NCBI GenBank assembly: GCA_031553595.1
Contig: JAVBLI010000018.1
Span: forward strand, 17,011-81,010
DNA from: RGIG3701 sp031553595
GTDB taxonomy: Bacteria; Planctomycetota; Planctomycetia; Pirellulales; Thermoguttaceae
Direction of reading: 5' to 3'
Length of the DNA stretch: 64,000 nucleotides
Of this stretch, positions 7,731 through 18,300 are shown in pieces. Position numbers and translations under genes: made by a program. The notes under the pieces are model-generated. The model was not told the DNA's origin, searched no databases, and worked only from the letters and a program-made list of their open reading frames with translations. Numbering within the stretch: the first letter of the stretch is position 1; each line of letters starts with the position of its first letter.

Positions 7731-10295
7731 ATGCAGGTAAAAGATCCGTCGGCGGCCCCACGAAAACTGGGGATTTTTGATTTTTTTGCGGCACTGGCGG
7801 CCTGTGCGTGGCTTGCGATTCTCTTTTTTCTTTATTCGCGGCACCCGGAAGTCCATTTTCTGATTCGCGTACTCGCCATTTCCCCCCTAGCGCTGGCCGG
7901 CGGAGCGGTGTGCTTCCTGTTTTTGTGGCGTCCGCTGCCGAAAGAGGATCCGAATACCATTTCCCACGAGGATTTCGGCGTGGCATTACGCGCTAAGAAA
8001 ATTGCGGCGCTTTACATTACGCTTCCCTTCCTGAAACGCACTGCGCGGAAGGAAGTCGTGCCCGCGGCGATCACGGCGGGAGTGCTTTTTTTGCTGGGAA
8101 TTACGCCCCTGGGGCCTTTCCGCGGTGTGAAAATTACGTACCCGGATCCTTCTGTGCTGGTGGCGCGCGACATTTTGCGTCCGATGATGGTTCTCGCCGG
8201 GGATTCCCTGGCGGTGCTGGCGCCGCCGACGCTTTCTCCTCAGACGGAATCCTGGGAAAAAATCATTCCCGCGAAAAATGCCGGGACGAAAATTTATCGG
8301 CTGATTTTCCAGGGGAAATATTCAGAGGCGGCAGACCTGGCCGGGCTCACACGGAGTACCGGGGGGCCGGACGCGGCGGACCCGCTGGTGGCGCGCGGAC
8401 AGGCGCAAGCGCTGTTTTTGATGGGCGATTATGAAAACGCCCTGAAACACCTCAGCGATTTACCGCCGACTTCCCCGGAAATTTCGCTGCAAATCGCGGT
8501 GGCCCATCTTTATCTCGGAAATTTGAGCACGGCCGAGGAGCTGATGCATTCCAGCACAAGACCGGTTATGCCGGTGGATTTTCACGGTCAGGATTTTATC
8601 ACGGAACACCTGCTGTTACTGGTTAACGCGTTGCGCGGGAAGGATCTCCAGAAAACGGGCGAAAATCTGACTAAATTATGGAATACGCAGCGGGATCTGT
8701 ACATCCGTTCTCTGTATCCTGAAGAGGCGGAGGAAACGGAGTCAAAAGCGACGGCGGAAAAGGAAACAGCCGCGGTGGCGCAGCCGGGCGGTGAAAAAAC
8801 GGTATCTCTGCTGGAGGCGATCCGCCAGGCGGAGAACAGGAAAGGTGGAATTTCGAAAGAGCAACTCCACGCTTCGCGACTCCAGAAGGGGGATTTTCTG
8901 GTGGTGAATAATAACCACGTGGTGCATCTGGCGCTGCAGGGGTCATATGCCGGCGCGTACCGGGAGGCTGAACTGACGAAACACCTCTGCCAGGCGGATT
9001 TTTCGGAGGGAACACAGCGGCTGGCGCAACTGGCCACGGCCTCCGCCTGGAACACGCAGGGGGTGATGCTGGCGTGTTTCGAAAAACACATGCCCCCGGA
9101 GACGGCCTCTGCGGAGGACAAAAAAACGAAAAAAACGCCTGAAAAATCCCCCCAGACGGCTGAAAACGCCAAAATGGCGGAGAATATTTTGAAGGACAGC
9201 CCGTTGCCCCTGGAGTGTTTCCAGCATGCGGAATCTTTCCTGAAAAAGATGGCGGAGGCGGAAAATTCCATGCTCCGGACGCTGCTGCGGAATAATCAGC
9301 TGCTGTATTACATCCGCAGCGAGTTCCCCGGCCCGGCCATCCCCACCGCCGAGAAATTCGAAAAAACGGCTGCGGACATCCTGAACGCCGTGCGGGATGA
9401 AAATCAGAAGCAGCGGGCGAAACTTGACACGGGGTATGACGCGGACAAAATTCCCACGTGGGTCCTGGCCACGCAATTATCCCTGATGGATTATTATATG
9501 AAAGTGGACGGGCGGGAGAAAAACAGTGAAGCCATGCTGGAGACGGTCATTCTCGTGGCCCCGGCCCGGCTAGGCCCCGATTCCTTAACGGAACTGGATG
9601 CCAGGTCGCGGTTTATCGAGGCGCGACTTTTAGACCGTTTCGCGAAAAACAGTAAAATGGGTTCCCTGAAAGAGACGGAGGCCATGCTCCGCCGGACGCT
9701 GGAGACGGCGAAAAAAACGCTTCCCCCGAATCATCCCGTCCTGGCCCGGCTGCTGACCAGCAGTGCCCGCATGACGCTGCTGCAAAAATCCGCAGAGCCG
9801 GCGAAAAAAGCCCGCCCGATCATTCAGGAAGCGCTGGCGATTTATGAAACGCTGGAAATTCCGGAAATCAATCAGGGTAAGTATCTCGCGAAAGCCACGG
9901 ATTTTCTGATTCAGTCCCTGCTGGTGACGGAAGCGGATGAGTCGGCGGGAGACGCGGCGAAACAAAACACGCTCCCCGGCGAGATGACGGCTTTCCGGAG
10001 TCAGATTCTCGCGAATTACGGACGGGACTCGCTCATGATGGCCGACTGGTGGCGAGACCGCGGGTTTATGTATTCCGTAAATGACCAGGATCCTGCGAGT
10101 GCCGCGGGCGCAATCCGCGAGTATGAAAAGGCCGCGGAGATTTACCGGAACATTTTCGGAGAAAACTCGAAGCATTTTTTACTGACCGGCATGCAGACTT
10201 TCCTCAGCGAAAGTAAGCCGGCCGGCGCCACCGGGAAGACGCCGAAAACGAATAACGCGGGAAATAATTCCGCGAAACCCTCCGGAAAGAAATGA
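7731..10295 (+). CDS. Membrane-anchored TPR-like protein of unknown function
   Basis: This 854-residue protein has two hydrophobic segments near the N terminus (about residues 19-37 and 45-67) and another near 110-128. A long soluble region follows with tetratricopeptide-like helices, for example the KIYRLIFQGKYSEAADLAGL and AQALFLMGDYENALKHL blocks, and a later TPR-like run around residues 620-700. Lys/Glu-rich linkers occur near 320-345 and 455-475. It is probably an inner-membrane scaffold facing one compartment. No catalytic motif was seen. It converges with the YbjN-like gene, and the two stop codons are directly adjacent (10293-10295 and 10296-10298). Confidence 0.8.
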   Translation: MQVKDPSAAPRKLGIFDFFAALAACAWLAILFFLYSRHPEVHFLIRVLAISPLALAGGAVCFLFLWRPLPKEDPNTISHEDFGVALRAKKIAALYITLPFLKRTARKEVVPAAITAGVLFLLGITPLGPFRGVKITYPDPSVLVARDILRPMMVLAGDSLAVLAPPTLSPQTESWEKIIPAKNAGTKIYRLIFQGKYSEAADLAGLTRSTGGPDAADPLVARGQAQALFLMGDYENALKHLSDLPPTSPEISLQIAVAHLYLGNLSTAEELMHSSTRPVMPVDFHGQDFITEHLLLLVNALRGKDLQKTGENLTKLWNTQRDLYIRSLYPEEAEETESKATAEKETAAVAQPGGEKTVSLLEAIRQAENRKGGISKEQLHASRLQKGDFLVVNNNHVVHLALQGSYAGAYREAELTKHLCQADFSEGTQRLAQLATASAWNTQGVMLACFEKHMPPETASAEDKKTKKTPEKSPQTAENAKMAENILKDSPLPLECFQHAESFLKKMAEAENSMLRTLLRNNQLLYYIRSEFPGPAIPTAEKFEKTAADILNAVRDENQKQRAKLDTGYDADKIPTWVLATQLSLMDYYMKVDGREKNSEAMLETVILVAPARLGPDSLTELDARSRFIEARLLDRFAKNSKMGSLKETEAMLRRTLETAKKTLPPNHPVLARLLTSSARMTLLQKSAEPAKKARPIIQEALAIYETLEIPEINQGKYLAKATDFLIQSLLVTEADESAGDAAKQNTLPGEMTAFRSQILANYGRDSLMMADWWRDRGFMYSVNDQDPASAAGAIREYEKAAEIYRNIFGENSKHFLLTGMQTFLSESKPAGATGKTPKTNNAGNNSAKPSGKK

Positions 10296-10769
10296 TCACG
10301 TGGCATGTTTCCACGCGAGAAACGCTTCTTCCGCCGTTTTCCCACCGTAAATGATGGACATGACGTGCGGAAACGCTTTATCGAAAGACGTACACGCGCT
10401 GATACAACAGTGCTGAACCATGGCGGTGGTCAGCACGCCGTTTTCCACGTCAATCGCCACTTCATAACGCAACTCGCCGTCCGACATGTCCATTTTCAGG
10501 GATCCCAGCAAGAGGAAATAATTGATCCTCGCCATGAATTCCGCCACTTCCCGGCGTAAATTTTCCGGCACCCGGAAAAGCGTCAGCGCCACCGTCTGCA
10601 GCACCTGTTTTTCCTCATCACAGACGAAAAAAACATTAAACGTGGAGTTTTTGCCGGCCATTCCAGAACGGATAATCGGGGACTCATCATCTTCCTGATA
10701 CTTCCATCCCGTTTCATCCAGCCACTGCCTGGCGATTTCTTTGATATTATTCTGTTTCATTTCTTCCAT
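10296..10769 (-). CDS. YbjN-like / type III secretion chaperone-like fold protein
   Basis: This 157-residue acidic cytoplasmic protein resembles the YbjN (DUF1790-like) fold. It has an N-terminal helix, then beta strands (STFNVFFVCDEEKQVLQTVALTL), a helix with EFMARINYFLLLGSLKMD, and the DGELRYEVAIDV strand pair. YbjN-type domains are often chaperone-like, but the role here is unknown. An alternative start lies four codons later at 10760. It is convergent with the TPR gene and has no obvious operon partner. Confidence 0.7.
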   Translation of the reverse strand: MEEMKQNNIKEIARQWLDETGWKYQEDDESPIIRSGMAGKNSTFNVFFVCDEEKQVLQTVALTLFRVPENLRREVAEFMARINYFLLLGSLKMDMSDGELRYEVAIDVENGVLTTAMVQHCCISACTSFDKAFPHVMSIIYGGKTAEEAFLAWKHAT

Positions 10770-10903
10770 GGAAAAACATCCCGATTATCGTTTTTCTGCA
10801 TTTATTTCTTTTGACGAAACTCTATTATATCCGAAATTTCCCGCCCGGCAAGAGGCGTCTGAAAATCCGAAAAACTTTATGGGGACGCAAAATTTCCCCA
10901 CGC

Positions 10904-12445
10904 TCACTCCTTTACTTCCTCACTTCCCCGCATCAGCTCTTCCGCCGCGGCTTCTCCGCTCAGGACGGCGCTTTCCATGGTAGCGGGCAGCCCGGTGGCG
11001 GTCCAGTCACCGGCAAGAAAAACGTTCCGCCACGGCGTGCGTGTCGGGGGGCGGTTCCATTCCACCTCCGGATTCGGCGAAAAAACAGAAGCCGGCACAC
11101 TCACGGTTTTCGCGTGCAGAAGCCGGGCGACGGGGAACATCTCCGCCACTTCCGCCGTCATCACCCGCTGTAAAACCTCCGGCCGGGCGCTGCAGCACGC
11201 CTCCGCGTCACTGAGCATTAACTGGTGATAAAACCCCCGGCACGTTTCACCCGCGGATATCCTCCCGGCTTTCGTCACGAAATCCGCCGCGTCTTCCAGC
11301 GTATTCTCCGCCGCACTCTCCGCCGCATCCCCCACCGGGAAGTCCGCGTCCGCCCGCGCGTGGCGGAAAATCCACTGGGTCACCCGCCCCGGCAGCGCCA
11401 CATTCTCCCACGGCCCAAAAAGCGGCCGATCATACCACGCGTGCACAGCAGAAATCGTTCTCGGCTGAAACATTTCCGGCTCCAAAATCCCCCGCCCCAC
11501 CAGCTCCGGCATCACGCGGCCCGCCACATGCCACTGGACGGCCAGCACACACGCGTCAAAATCCGCACACATCACCGCCTCGCCCGAATTTTCCGCCGTG
11601 CGAAACGTCAGCGTGAACCGCCCGGACGCCTCATCCGGATGCACACGCGTCACCTGCCACTGCGGGTGAAAATGAAACGCTGGAAAACGCCGCAAAAAAC
11701 GCAGCACGCCGTCATGAAAAATCTCCCGTAACGGCATGCCCGGCACCCACACATGCCACGCGTCCTTCCGGCCCATCAGAATACGGGAAAAAACAGTGTC
11801 CGCCAGCCGCGCGGAAATATTTTCCATGCGGTCACTGAAGGCGCTGAAGGTAAGCGTTTCCCAGAACAGCCGCCGGACAGCCGCCGAGCAGCCCAGCGCA
11901 TCCAGCCAGCCGGAAAACGTCATTCCTTCCGCGGGCCTCTGATTCCGCATCCTTCCCATGAGCGAAATCAGCTCCAGTCGCTGGCGGAACGTGAGAAATT
12001 TCATCCGCAGCACGCTTCCCAGCAGGTGCAGCGGCGCGGGCAGCACCCGGGAATTCCGCAGCACGCTGAACGTCATGCGGGTGTCACCGCCGGAATTTTT
12101 TTCATCCACCGGCGCTGCGAAAACCATTTCCTCCTGAAACGCCCCGCACGCCGCCAGGTCGGTCCGCTCCAAAAATCGGACCGTGGCGTCACAGCATTTC
12201 ATGGACACGTGCTGCACCGCGTCCAGCATTTTCCCCGTCCGCGGCTCACGAAAAGAACTCAACCGCCCGCCGAGAAACCGACTCTGTTCATATACGTGCA
12301 CTTCCAGCCGTCCATCCGTTTCCGCCAGCAGCCGTACCGCCGCCGCCATCCCGGCCAGCCCGCCGCCGAGAATCGCGATTTTTTTCGGCCGCGTTTCTTT
12401 TTTCGATTCACACAGGGGCACTTCTTCTGACACACACTCACGCAT
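10904..12445 (-). CDS. hpnE: Hydroxysqualene dehydroxylase (squalene-associated FAD-dependent desaturase)
   Basis: This 513-residue flavoprotein has the N-terminal dinucleotide-binding motif GGGLAGMAAA (27-36), followed by YEQSRFLGGRLSS and VQHVSMKCC, features of the amine-oxidase/desaturase family to which HpnE belongs. The C-terminal FAD motif is FLAGDWTATGLPATMESAVLSG. HpnE reduces hydroxysqualene to squalene in the HpnCDE route. HpnC and HpnD are not in this window. The start at 12445 overlaps the upstream stop by eight bases and follows a GGAG Shine-Dalgarno, so translational coupling to the zinc-ribbon gene is likely. Its 3' end runs into a purine-rich heptamer-like stretch that encodes the tail. 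Confidence 0.82.
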   Translation of the reverse strand: MRECVSEEVPLCESKKETRPKKIAILGGGLAGMAAAVRLLAETDGRLEVHVYEQSRFLGGRLSSFREPRTGKMLDAVQHVSMKCCDATVRFLERTDLAACGAFQEEMVFAAPVDEKNSGGDTRMTFSVLRNSRVLPAPLHLLGSVLRMKFLTFRQRLELISLMGRMRNQRPAEGMTFSGWLDALGCSAAVRRLFWETLTFSAFSDRMENISARLADTVFSRILMGRKDAWHVWVPGMPLREIFHDGVLRFLRRFPAFHFHPQWQVTRVHPDEASGRFTLTFRTAENSGEAVMCADFDACVLAVQWHVAGRVMPELVGRGILEPEMFQPRTISAVHAWYDRPLFGPWENVALPGRVTQWIFRHARADADFPVGDAAESAAENTLEDAADFVTKAGRISAGETCRGFYHQLMLSDAEACCSARPEVLQRVMTAEVAEMFPVARLLHAKTVSVPASVFSPNPEVEWNRPPTRTPWRNVFLAGDWTATGLPATMESAVLSGEAAAEELMRGSEEVKE

Positions 12446-14603
12446 CCGCGTCTCCATCTCCACCTGCTTCCGCCTCCGCCTGCCGCCGCATTTCATCCGA
12501 ATAAAACCACACCCGCCCCAGCATCCGGAAGTAAAGCACCATCAGGAACACGTTTAGAAAAATCGCCCATAGCGTCAGGAAATTCCCGGATATCAGCGTC
12601 GCCGCCGCCACACCGGCTATCAGGAAACTCAGCACATAAAAAATCGCCCAGCGCGCTGGAAACAGCCGCAGATCTCGCCAAATTTTTCCGTCAAATGGTG
12701 TCCCCACCAACAAATAATGCGCCAGCAGGCGAACGGTCACCACCAGCACATATTTCGCCGGCGAGAGAAACCTCAGCAGCTCATTATCTTCCGGCCAGTC
12801 CGCACTAAAACCGTTCACCAGCACGGAACGCAGCGCCTGGGGAAAGATGAAAATAGCCCCCAGCAGCACCCCCGTCAGCATCAAAAACGGCGGCGCTGCG
12901 AAGAATGCCAGCAGCGCGTAAGCTAAATACCCCGGCAGACACGCGTACGCAAGAAAAAGGACGATGAGTATCATAAGATGATCGATTTGCAGCGCCGTCA
13001 ACTGCTTCCAGGTGGAAACCACCGGGTCGATTCCGGACGCGCTCCGCAGCAGAATGCGGAAGAAGAGTAACGCTCCGAACATCAGCACCGGCGGCCCTAA
13101 AATCGTCAGCCCCAAAACTCCGGCATAATACGGATAAGCGCTTTCCTGCATTAACTCCGTCTTTATATTATTCACCACCAGCGGCAGCAGCAGCGACAAC
13201 CCGAATAACGCGGCTGTCAGCATGCACCCCGCCAGCAGCACGCGCCCCTGCGCAAGAACGTCCAGCACACCCACGGTGAAAAATTTCGCCATGCTCCACG
13301 TCAGCACTTCCCGCCGCACGGGTTCCTCCCCCAGCAGCGCCGGCGCGTTCACGCCATACTCGTCCAACTGCTCCCGCAGCGGCCTGTCCGGCCTCTTCCC
13401 GAAAATTTCCAGAAACGCGTTTTGCAGGATTTTTTTCTGAGAAGTATCATCGGGCTTTCTCGCCTCCCCCAGCACCAGGTCCGGCCCGGCTTCCTCCACC
13501 AGCGGCGTCTTCCACGGATTCAGAATGCACGTGCGATTCAGTGGCCGGCCGCACTCCACGCACATGATCTGCCGTGCACAGAGTTTTTCCAGATCCTTTT
13601 CCGGAATCCGCTGCAACTCGCCACAAAGAATGCATTTCAGTTTCAGTTGCGGCTCCTGCTTCACGGCCACATCCTGCGCCACCGCGCCCAGCGTCCCCAG
13701 CGTGTATACCGCCGCTTTTTCGTGAGCCCGGGAAACCGCGCCGCGGGCATGATCCTGTTTTCGCACCGGCGGGAGAATAAAATTTTTCGTTTCGCAGTCC
13801 GGACACATGAGCTCCCGCCCGATGTCCGCGCTGACGGCGTCCAGAAGCGTGCCGCACAATTTACACGGCTGCGAAAAATGCCGTTCCTTTTCTTCTTCAC
13901 GGCAATTTTGCGCGGCGTTTTCAGCATCCGTGGCAGCCGCATTCCCCGCATCATCCCCACCGGTGGCGTTTTCATCCACGCCGTACGTCCCCAGCGCCGC
14001 CAGCCGCTGCGTTAACTCCCGGTTCTCTTTTTCCTCCATCATCTCCACCAGCACGGGGCGTCCGCAGTCAGGGCACGTGATTTCCGTCCCCAACTGTTCC
14101 GGCACGGCATGAATCAGCGTCCGGCACAAAGAACACACCACCGGAATCCGCCCCGAATGCGTTTTACGAAAATTATTCTCATACGCACCCGGCAGCGGCG
14201 GTGGCACGATTTCATTCAGATCATAAATATTTTCCGGATCCGTACCTGCCGCGCTCATGGTGTGAATACCGTCTTTCAGACCGAGTCGCTTTCGGTCCGA
14301 CTCCCGAATTTCGACTTGCGTGCCGCACTCCGGGCATTCTTTTCGCATGCCGATTTCTTCTTCATACCCAGGAATCGTGGTGTGACACACGGGGCACACC
14401 GCCACTACGGCTGCATGACGGGCTCGCGTTCCGTCCGCCATTTCCGCGTAAAAATCCTGAAGTTCTTCCGCCCGAAGTGTGCTTTTCTCAGGCACCACAC
14501 ACTGAAAATAACAGTTCGTGCACCGAAAAGTCGTCCCCGCCCGCGACGCATCCACTTCATGACGCGTCTGGCACTGCGGACACCCGAAATTGATGGAAGC
14601 CAT
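12438..14603 (-). CDS. Multi-zinc-ribbon integral membrane protein of unknown function
   Basis: This 721-residue protein has five N-terminal zinc-ribbon-like pairs of CxxC knuckles: CPQC/CTNC, CPVC/CPEC, CSLC/CPDC, CKLC/CPDC and CILC/CVEC, within residues 1-370. The C-terminal half has six or more hydrophobic segments between about residues 455 and 700, resembling YIP1/DUF-type membrane domains. The repeated ribbons suggest metal binding or a structural or protein-contact role; this is an inference. The ATG at 14603 follows GGGGGAG closely and is preferred over a GTG six bases upstream. It is coupled to hpnE by overlapping stop and start codons, which hints at a membrane or hopanoid-related context but does not prove it. 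Confidence 0.8.
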   Translation of the reverse strand: MASINFGCPQCQTRHEVDASRAGTTFRCTNCYFQCVVPEKSTLRAEELQDFYAEMADGTRARHAAVVAVCPVCHTTIPGYEEEIGMRKECPECGTQVEIRESDRKRLGLKDGIHTMSAAGTDPENIYDLNEIVPPPLPGAYENNFRKTHSGRIPVVCSLCRTLIHAVPEQLGTEITCPDCGRPVLVEMMEEKENRELTQRLAALGTYGVDENATGGDDAGNAAATDAENAAQNCREEEKERHFSQPCKLCGTLLDAVSADIGRELMCPDCETKNFILPPVRKQDHARGAVSRAHEKAAVYTLGTLGAVAQDVAVKQEPQLKLKCILCGELQRIPEKDLEKLCARQIMCVECGRPLNRTCILNPWKTPLVEEAGPDLVLGEARKPDDTSQKKILQNAFLEIFGKRPDRPLREQLDEYGVNAPALLGEEPVRREVLTWSMAKFFTVGVLDVLAQGRVLLAGCMLTAALFGLSLLLPLVVNNIKTELMQESAYPYYAGVLGLTILGPPVLMFGALLFFRILLRSASGIDPVVSTWKQLTALQIDHLMILIVLFLAYACLPGYLAYALLAFFAAPPFLMLTGVLLGAIFIFPQALRSVLVNGFSADWPEDNELLRFLSPAKYVLVVTVRLLAHYLLVGTPFDGKIWRDLRLFPARWAIFYVLSFLIAGVAAATLISGNFLTLWAIFLNVFLMVLYFRMLGRVWFYSDEMRRQAEAEAGGDGDADA

Positions 14604-14710
14604 GTTCACTCCCCCGTTTTCTCACTCCCCTCACCTTCTTACTTCCACGCTCCGCCAGCCGTTCCGCAAGTTACGCTGCGCATGCGGCTCATTTTTCATT
14701 CCTTTATTTC

Positions 14711-15211
14711 TCATTTCATCCGCACCGGCCTCAGCCACAGCCCGACATCCATATAACACCCGAATTTATATCCCACCTCCGGCAGATGCGCCTTCTTGAT
14801 GAATCCGAAAGACTCGTGAAGTCGGATGCTTTTTTCATTCGGCAGGGTGATGCTGGCCACCAGCGTGTGAATTTCGTGGTTATCCTGCAGGGCGCGGAAG
14901 AGCTGCTCATACATCCGCGTGCCGATCTGCCGCTCCACGGCGCCAGGCTGCACATACACGCTCACTTCCGCCGTGCGGTGCCAGGCGATGCGTGTGCGAA
15001 ACACATCCGCGTAACAGTATCCCAGAAGCTGGCCATCTGACTCGAAACCCAGCCACGGAAATCGCTGCGTGATCCGCTGAACGCGCGCGGTCATCTCCTC
15101 CACGGACGGCACTTCCTCCTCCGTGGTGAATGTGGTGTTCAGCACATAATACCCGTAAATTTCCCGTAACCTCGCGGCATCCGCCGGTGTTACCTCACGA
15201 ATGGAATCCAT
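14711..15211 (-). CDS. GNAT N-acetyltransferase (phosphinothricin acetyltransferase-like)
   Basis: This 166-residue cytoplasmic protein has the layout of the Pat/YncA-type GNAT family: IREVTPADAARLREIY at the N terminus, the TTFTTEEEVPS substrate loop, VSVYVQPGAVERQIGTRMYE (acetyl-CoA pyrophosphate loop, Q-x-x-G type), and LHESFGFIKKAHLPEVGYK with WL near the end. These enzymes transfer acetyl groups to small amines; the substrate is unknown. The ATG at 15211 is preferred because the longer frame adds an unrelated hydrophobic AT-rich leader. No Shine-Dalgarno is visible. Confidence 0.82.
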   Translation of the reverse strand: MDSIREVTPADAARLREIYGYYVLNTTFTTEEEVPSVEEMTARVQRITQRFPWLGFESDGQLLGYCYADVFRTRIAWHRTAEVSVYVQPGAVERQIGTRMYEQLFRALQDNHEIHTLVASITLPNEKSIRLHESFGFIKKAHLPEVGYKFGCYMDVGLWLRPVRMK

Positions 15212-15369
15212 AAAAAATGAAAATGGAATGAGATAATATAAAATAATATAAATGGTGAAAAAATTTCGCCTCATAAAAGGAAAAATATTTTTGCAAAATT
15301 GTTTTCCCCTCTTGGCTGCGCCAATTCACCCCTTTCAAAGAACTCTTACTATTTTTCTGTTTCTGCTTC

Positions 15370-18300
15370 TCACACTTCCCGCACCACGCCCATCATGGGG
15401 AAAATCAGGTGTGCCGAAATCTGCTCTTTCGGGATGAGGTAATGCCGGTGCAGCATTTCGCGGTAATCCAGAAGCTGGAGGCGGTGTTTTGCCACTTTTT
15501 CTTCCAGGATTTCCGGCGGCAGGCGTTTCGACGTTTTATAATCGAAACAGTCGGCCCAGATCACCTCATCCCCGTCCCACAAGAGCACCAGGCGGTCAAT
15601 CGTCCCCAGCAGAAACTCCTTTTCCGTCCGCACCGCGAGCTCTTTTTCGCAGTACACCTTCCAGCGGTACTGCTGGCTGCCATCATCCGTCAGGGCCGCA
15701 CGCACGGGCACCTGTTCCGGCCGCAGGAGCCCCGTGGCCAGAATTTTCTCCCGCATTTTCGGCAGGTATTTCTCCCAGCTGAGCACCGCGCGGATCTTTT
15801 CATTCTTCATCGCGTTATGAAATTCCTGCAGCGAGCGGTGAATCATGTCTTCATCCAGGCCGTTCTGCCGCGCGACCTGACAGAGCTCATCATCCGCCGG
15901 CGAGCAGTATTCCAGCCAGCCGATTTTCTCGAACCACGCGTGCAGCACCGTTCCGCGAGTGGCGCTGGAGGCCCGGAAGTGCATGGTTTTTTCCAGATCA
16001 ATTGTCGTGCGTTCCTCCGCCTGGGAAGGCGTCCGACGACGCAATCCGCGTCCGAGTTTTCGCCCCGGCGCGAATATAATCGGCGTCACCACCTCCGTCT
16101 CCACACGCCGCAGCGGCACATACAGCCCGACCGTTTCCACACCCGCCTCCTTCACCGCCTCACCGCCCGGCACCGCCGTCAGCGGCCGAGCATGCTGCGG
16201 TTCCGCGGAAAGCCCCGGCTCCAGCATTTCCCCCGGCTCCACGCATCTCTCCGTCTCCTCCGCACGCCCGGCACTTTCCGCCTTCTCCGCTTTTTTTACC
16301 GCCTCCGCCCACCAGTTCCGTTTCCCGCCGGAAGCCAAAATTTCATCCGGGGGCGAAGTTTCCGCGTCAGCCAGCGTCCGAATCAGGAGTTTCGCAACAT
16401 TCGTGTTCCGCACGCTCAACTTTTTTTCCGGCTTCTCGGGCGGCGTGATAATATACAGGCCGTGAATGGCACGCGTCAGGGCCACGTAAAGCATGCACAG
16501 CCCCTCCTCCACTTTCTGGAGTTTATCCTGCGTGAACGCCTCCTGAAATTCCGGCGATAAAAGCGTCTGCAGCGGTTCCGGAATGTACCGCGTCACGAGT
16601 TTCGGCGGCGCCGTTTCATCATTTTTCGGGTACCCCAGGACGAATTTCGGATGGTGCCCGCCGGTAATCGAAAAGTCCAGATCCGGGAGAAAAACCGCGT
16701 CGAACTGCAGGCCTTTCGCCTGGTGAATCGTCATCACCCGGATGTTCGCGGCGGTGGGGTCCGCCAGCGGTGTCTTCTCCACGAAACGCACGAAATCCGC
16801 CGTCCGCAGCGTTTTCCTCGCATCATACCCGGCCGCCATTTCCTGGAGCTGCTCCAGCCGCCGGACATCCATCTGCGGCGCGTACGGCTTCAGATGCCCG
16901 ATCAGGTATTCCATGATTTTTCCGTAACCGTCCGTCACCAGACGTTCACGTAAATCAGCCAGCCAAACTTTCCTGCTCAGCTTTTTCGCCGTCCCGGGCG
17001 TTTCCTCTGCCGGCTCTTCACCGGTAAATATCTCCGCGTTTTCCGCAAGCGCCGCCGCCGCCGCGTCTTCCGCTTCCTCAGCGTTTTCTGCGTCCTCACC
17101 TGTCGGCGTTTTCCATTTCAGTTCCGGGAACGCCGCCGCCAGCGGACTGTGAGCCGCGTGAAACCAGGAAACCGCGTCATCGGGGTGATCCACCAGTTTC
17201 AGGACGGAGAGCACCAGCCGCACCGCCTGGGAATTCGTCAGCGGATTTCCCACATCCTCACTGGCCTGAATCCCCAGCCGCTTTAAATGCGTCATGATCC
17301 GCGTCACCGGCACACGCCGCCGCATGAGGATACCCACGGATATGTTTCCGCCGGCGTTTTCGTAAAGCGTTTTCACTTCCCGGGCCGTGAATTTCAACGT
17401 TTCGTCGAGTTGCGCAGACACGTCCGCCACGCTTTCCTCTTCACTGCCAGCGCCGCCACCCGCCGTGTCTGCGTCCGCCTCTGCCGGAAACGGGGCCGTC
17501 CGCACTTCCCAGTAACCCGGGTAATCCGTCCGGGCCGTCTGATGTGGGTGAAAATTATCGGCCCATTTCTCCCACGCGGGCAAATATTTTTCCTCCAGCG
17601 CCCCGTCCATCTGCTCAAAAATTCGGTTCACGCCGTAAATCACCACCGGCGAAGAGCGGAAGCTCGTGTCCAGCGGCTCTTCCTGAATCCCTGCCAGTGT
17701 CCGCGTCACGGCGTCAAAAATCGCCGCTTTTCCGCCACGCCACGCGTAAATCGCCTGCTTCATGTCCCCCACGCAAAAAAACGTCCGCAGCTTCCCCGGC
17801 TCCGGCGTGGTGCACCGCACTCCCAGCGGCTTCATGATATTCCACTGGTCCACGGACGTGTCCTGGAATTCATCCAGCAGCAGATGATCCACGTTCGCGT
17901 CCAGCCGCAGCATCATCGCCGCCTGCGTTTCTTCCGTCATGAATTCCGCCAGCCGCCGTGTGATGTCCGCGAAACGCACGACTTTCGTGTCCTGTTTCAG
18001 CGCTTCATAATGCCCATGAAAACGCTTCAAAATGGCGTGCGTGGCCAGCGTCTGCTGCACATACTGGCGCAGGAGCCGCCCGGAAACATGAAACGCCAGT
18101 TGCGTCACGCCGGGCGCGATTTCGCCGGGCACTTCCTTACTGCGGTACATCAGCGGCTGCGCCCCTTTATCCGCCTCCAGCGCTTTTTTAATCAGCGTAC
18201 AGTACGGCAGATCATTCCAGTTTTCTTCGGACGCCAGCCGCACGAGCTGCGCGAGACTCCGGGCCAGCTCCGCCCGCCAGAACGGCGTGTTCAGCTGTTC

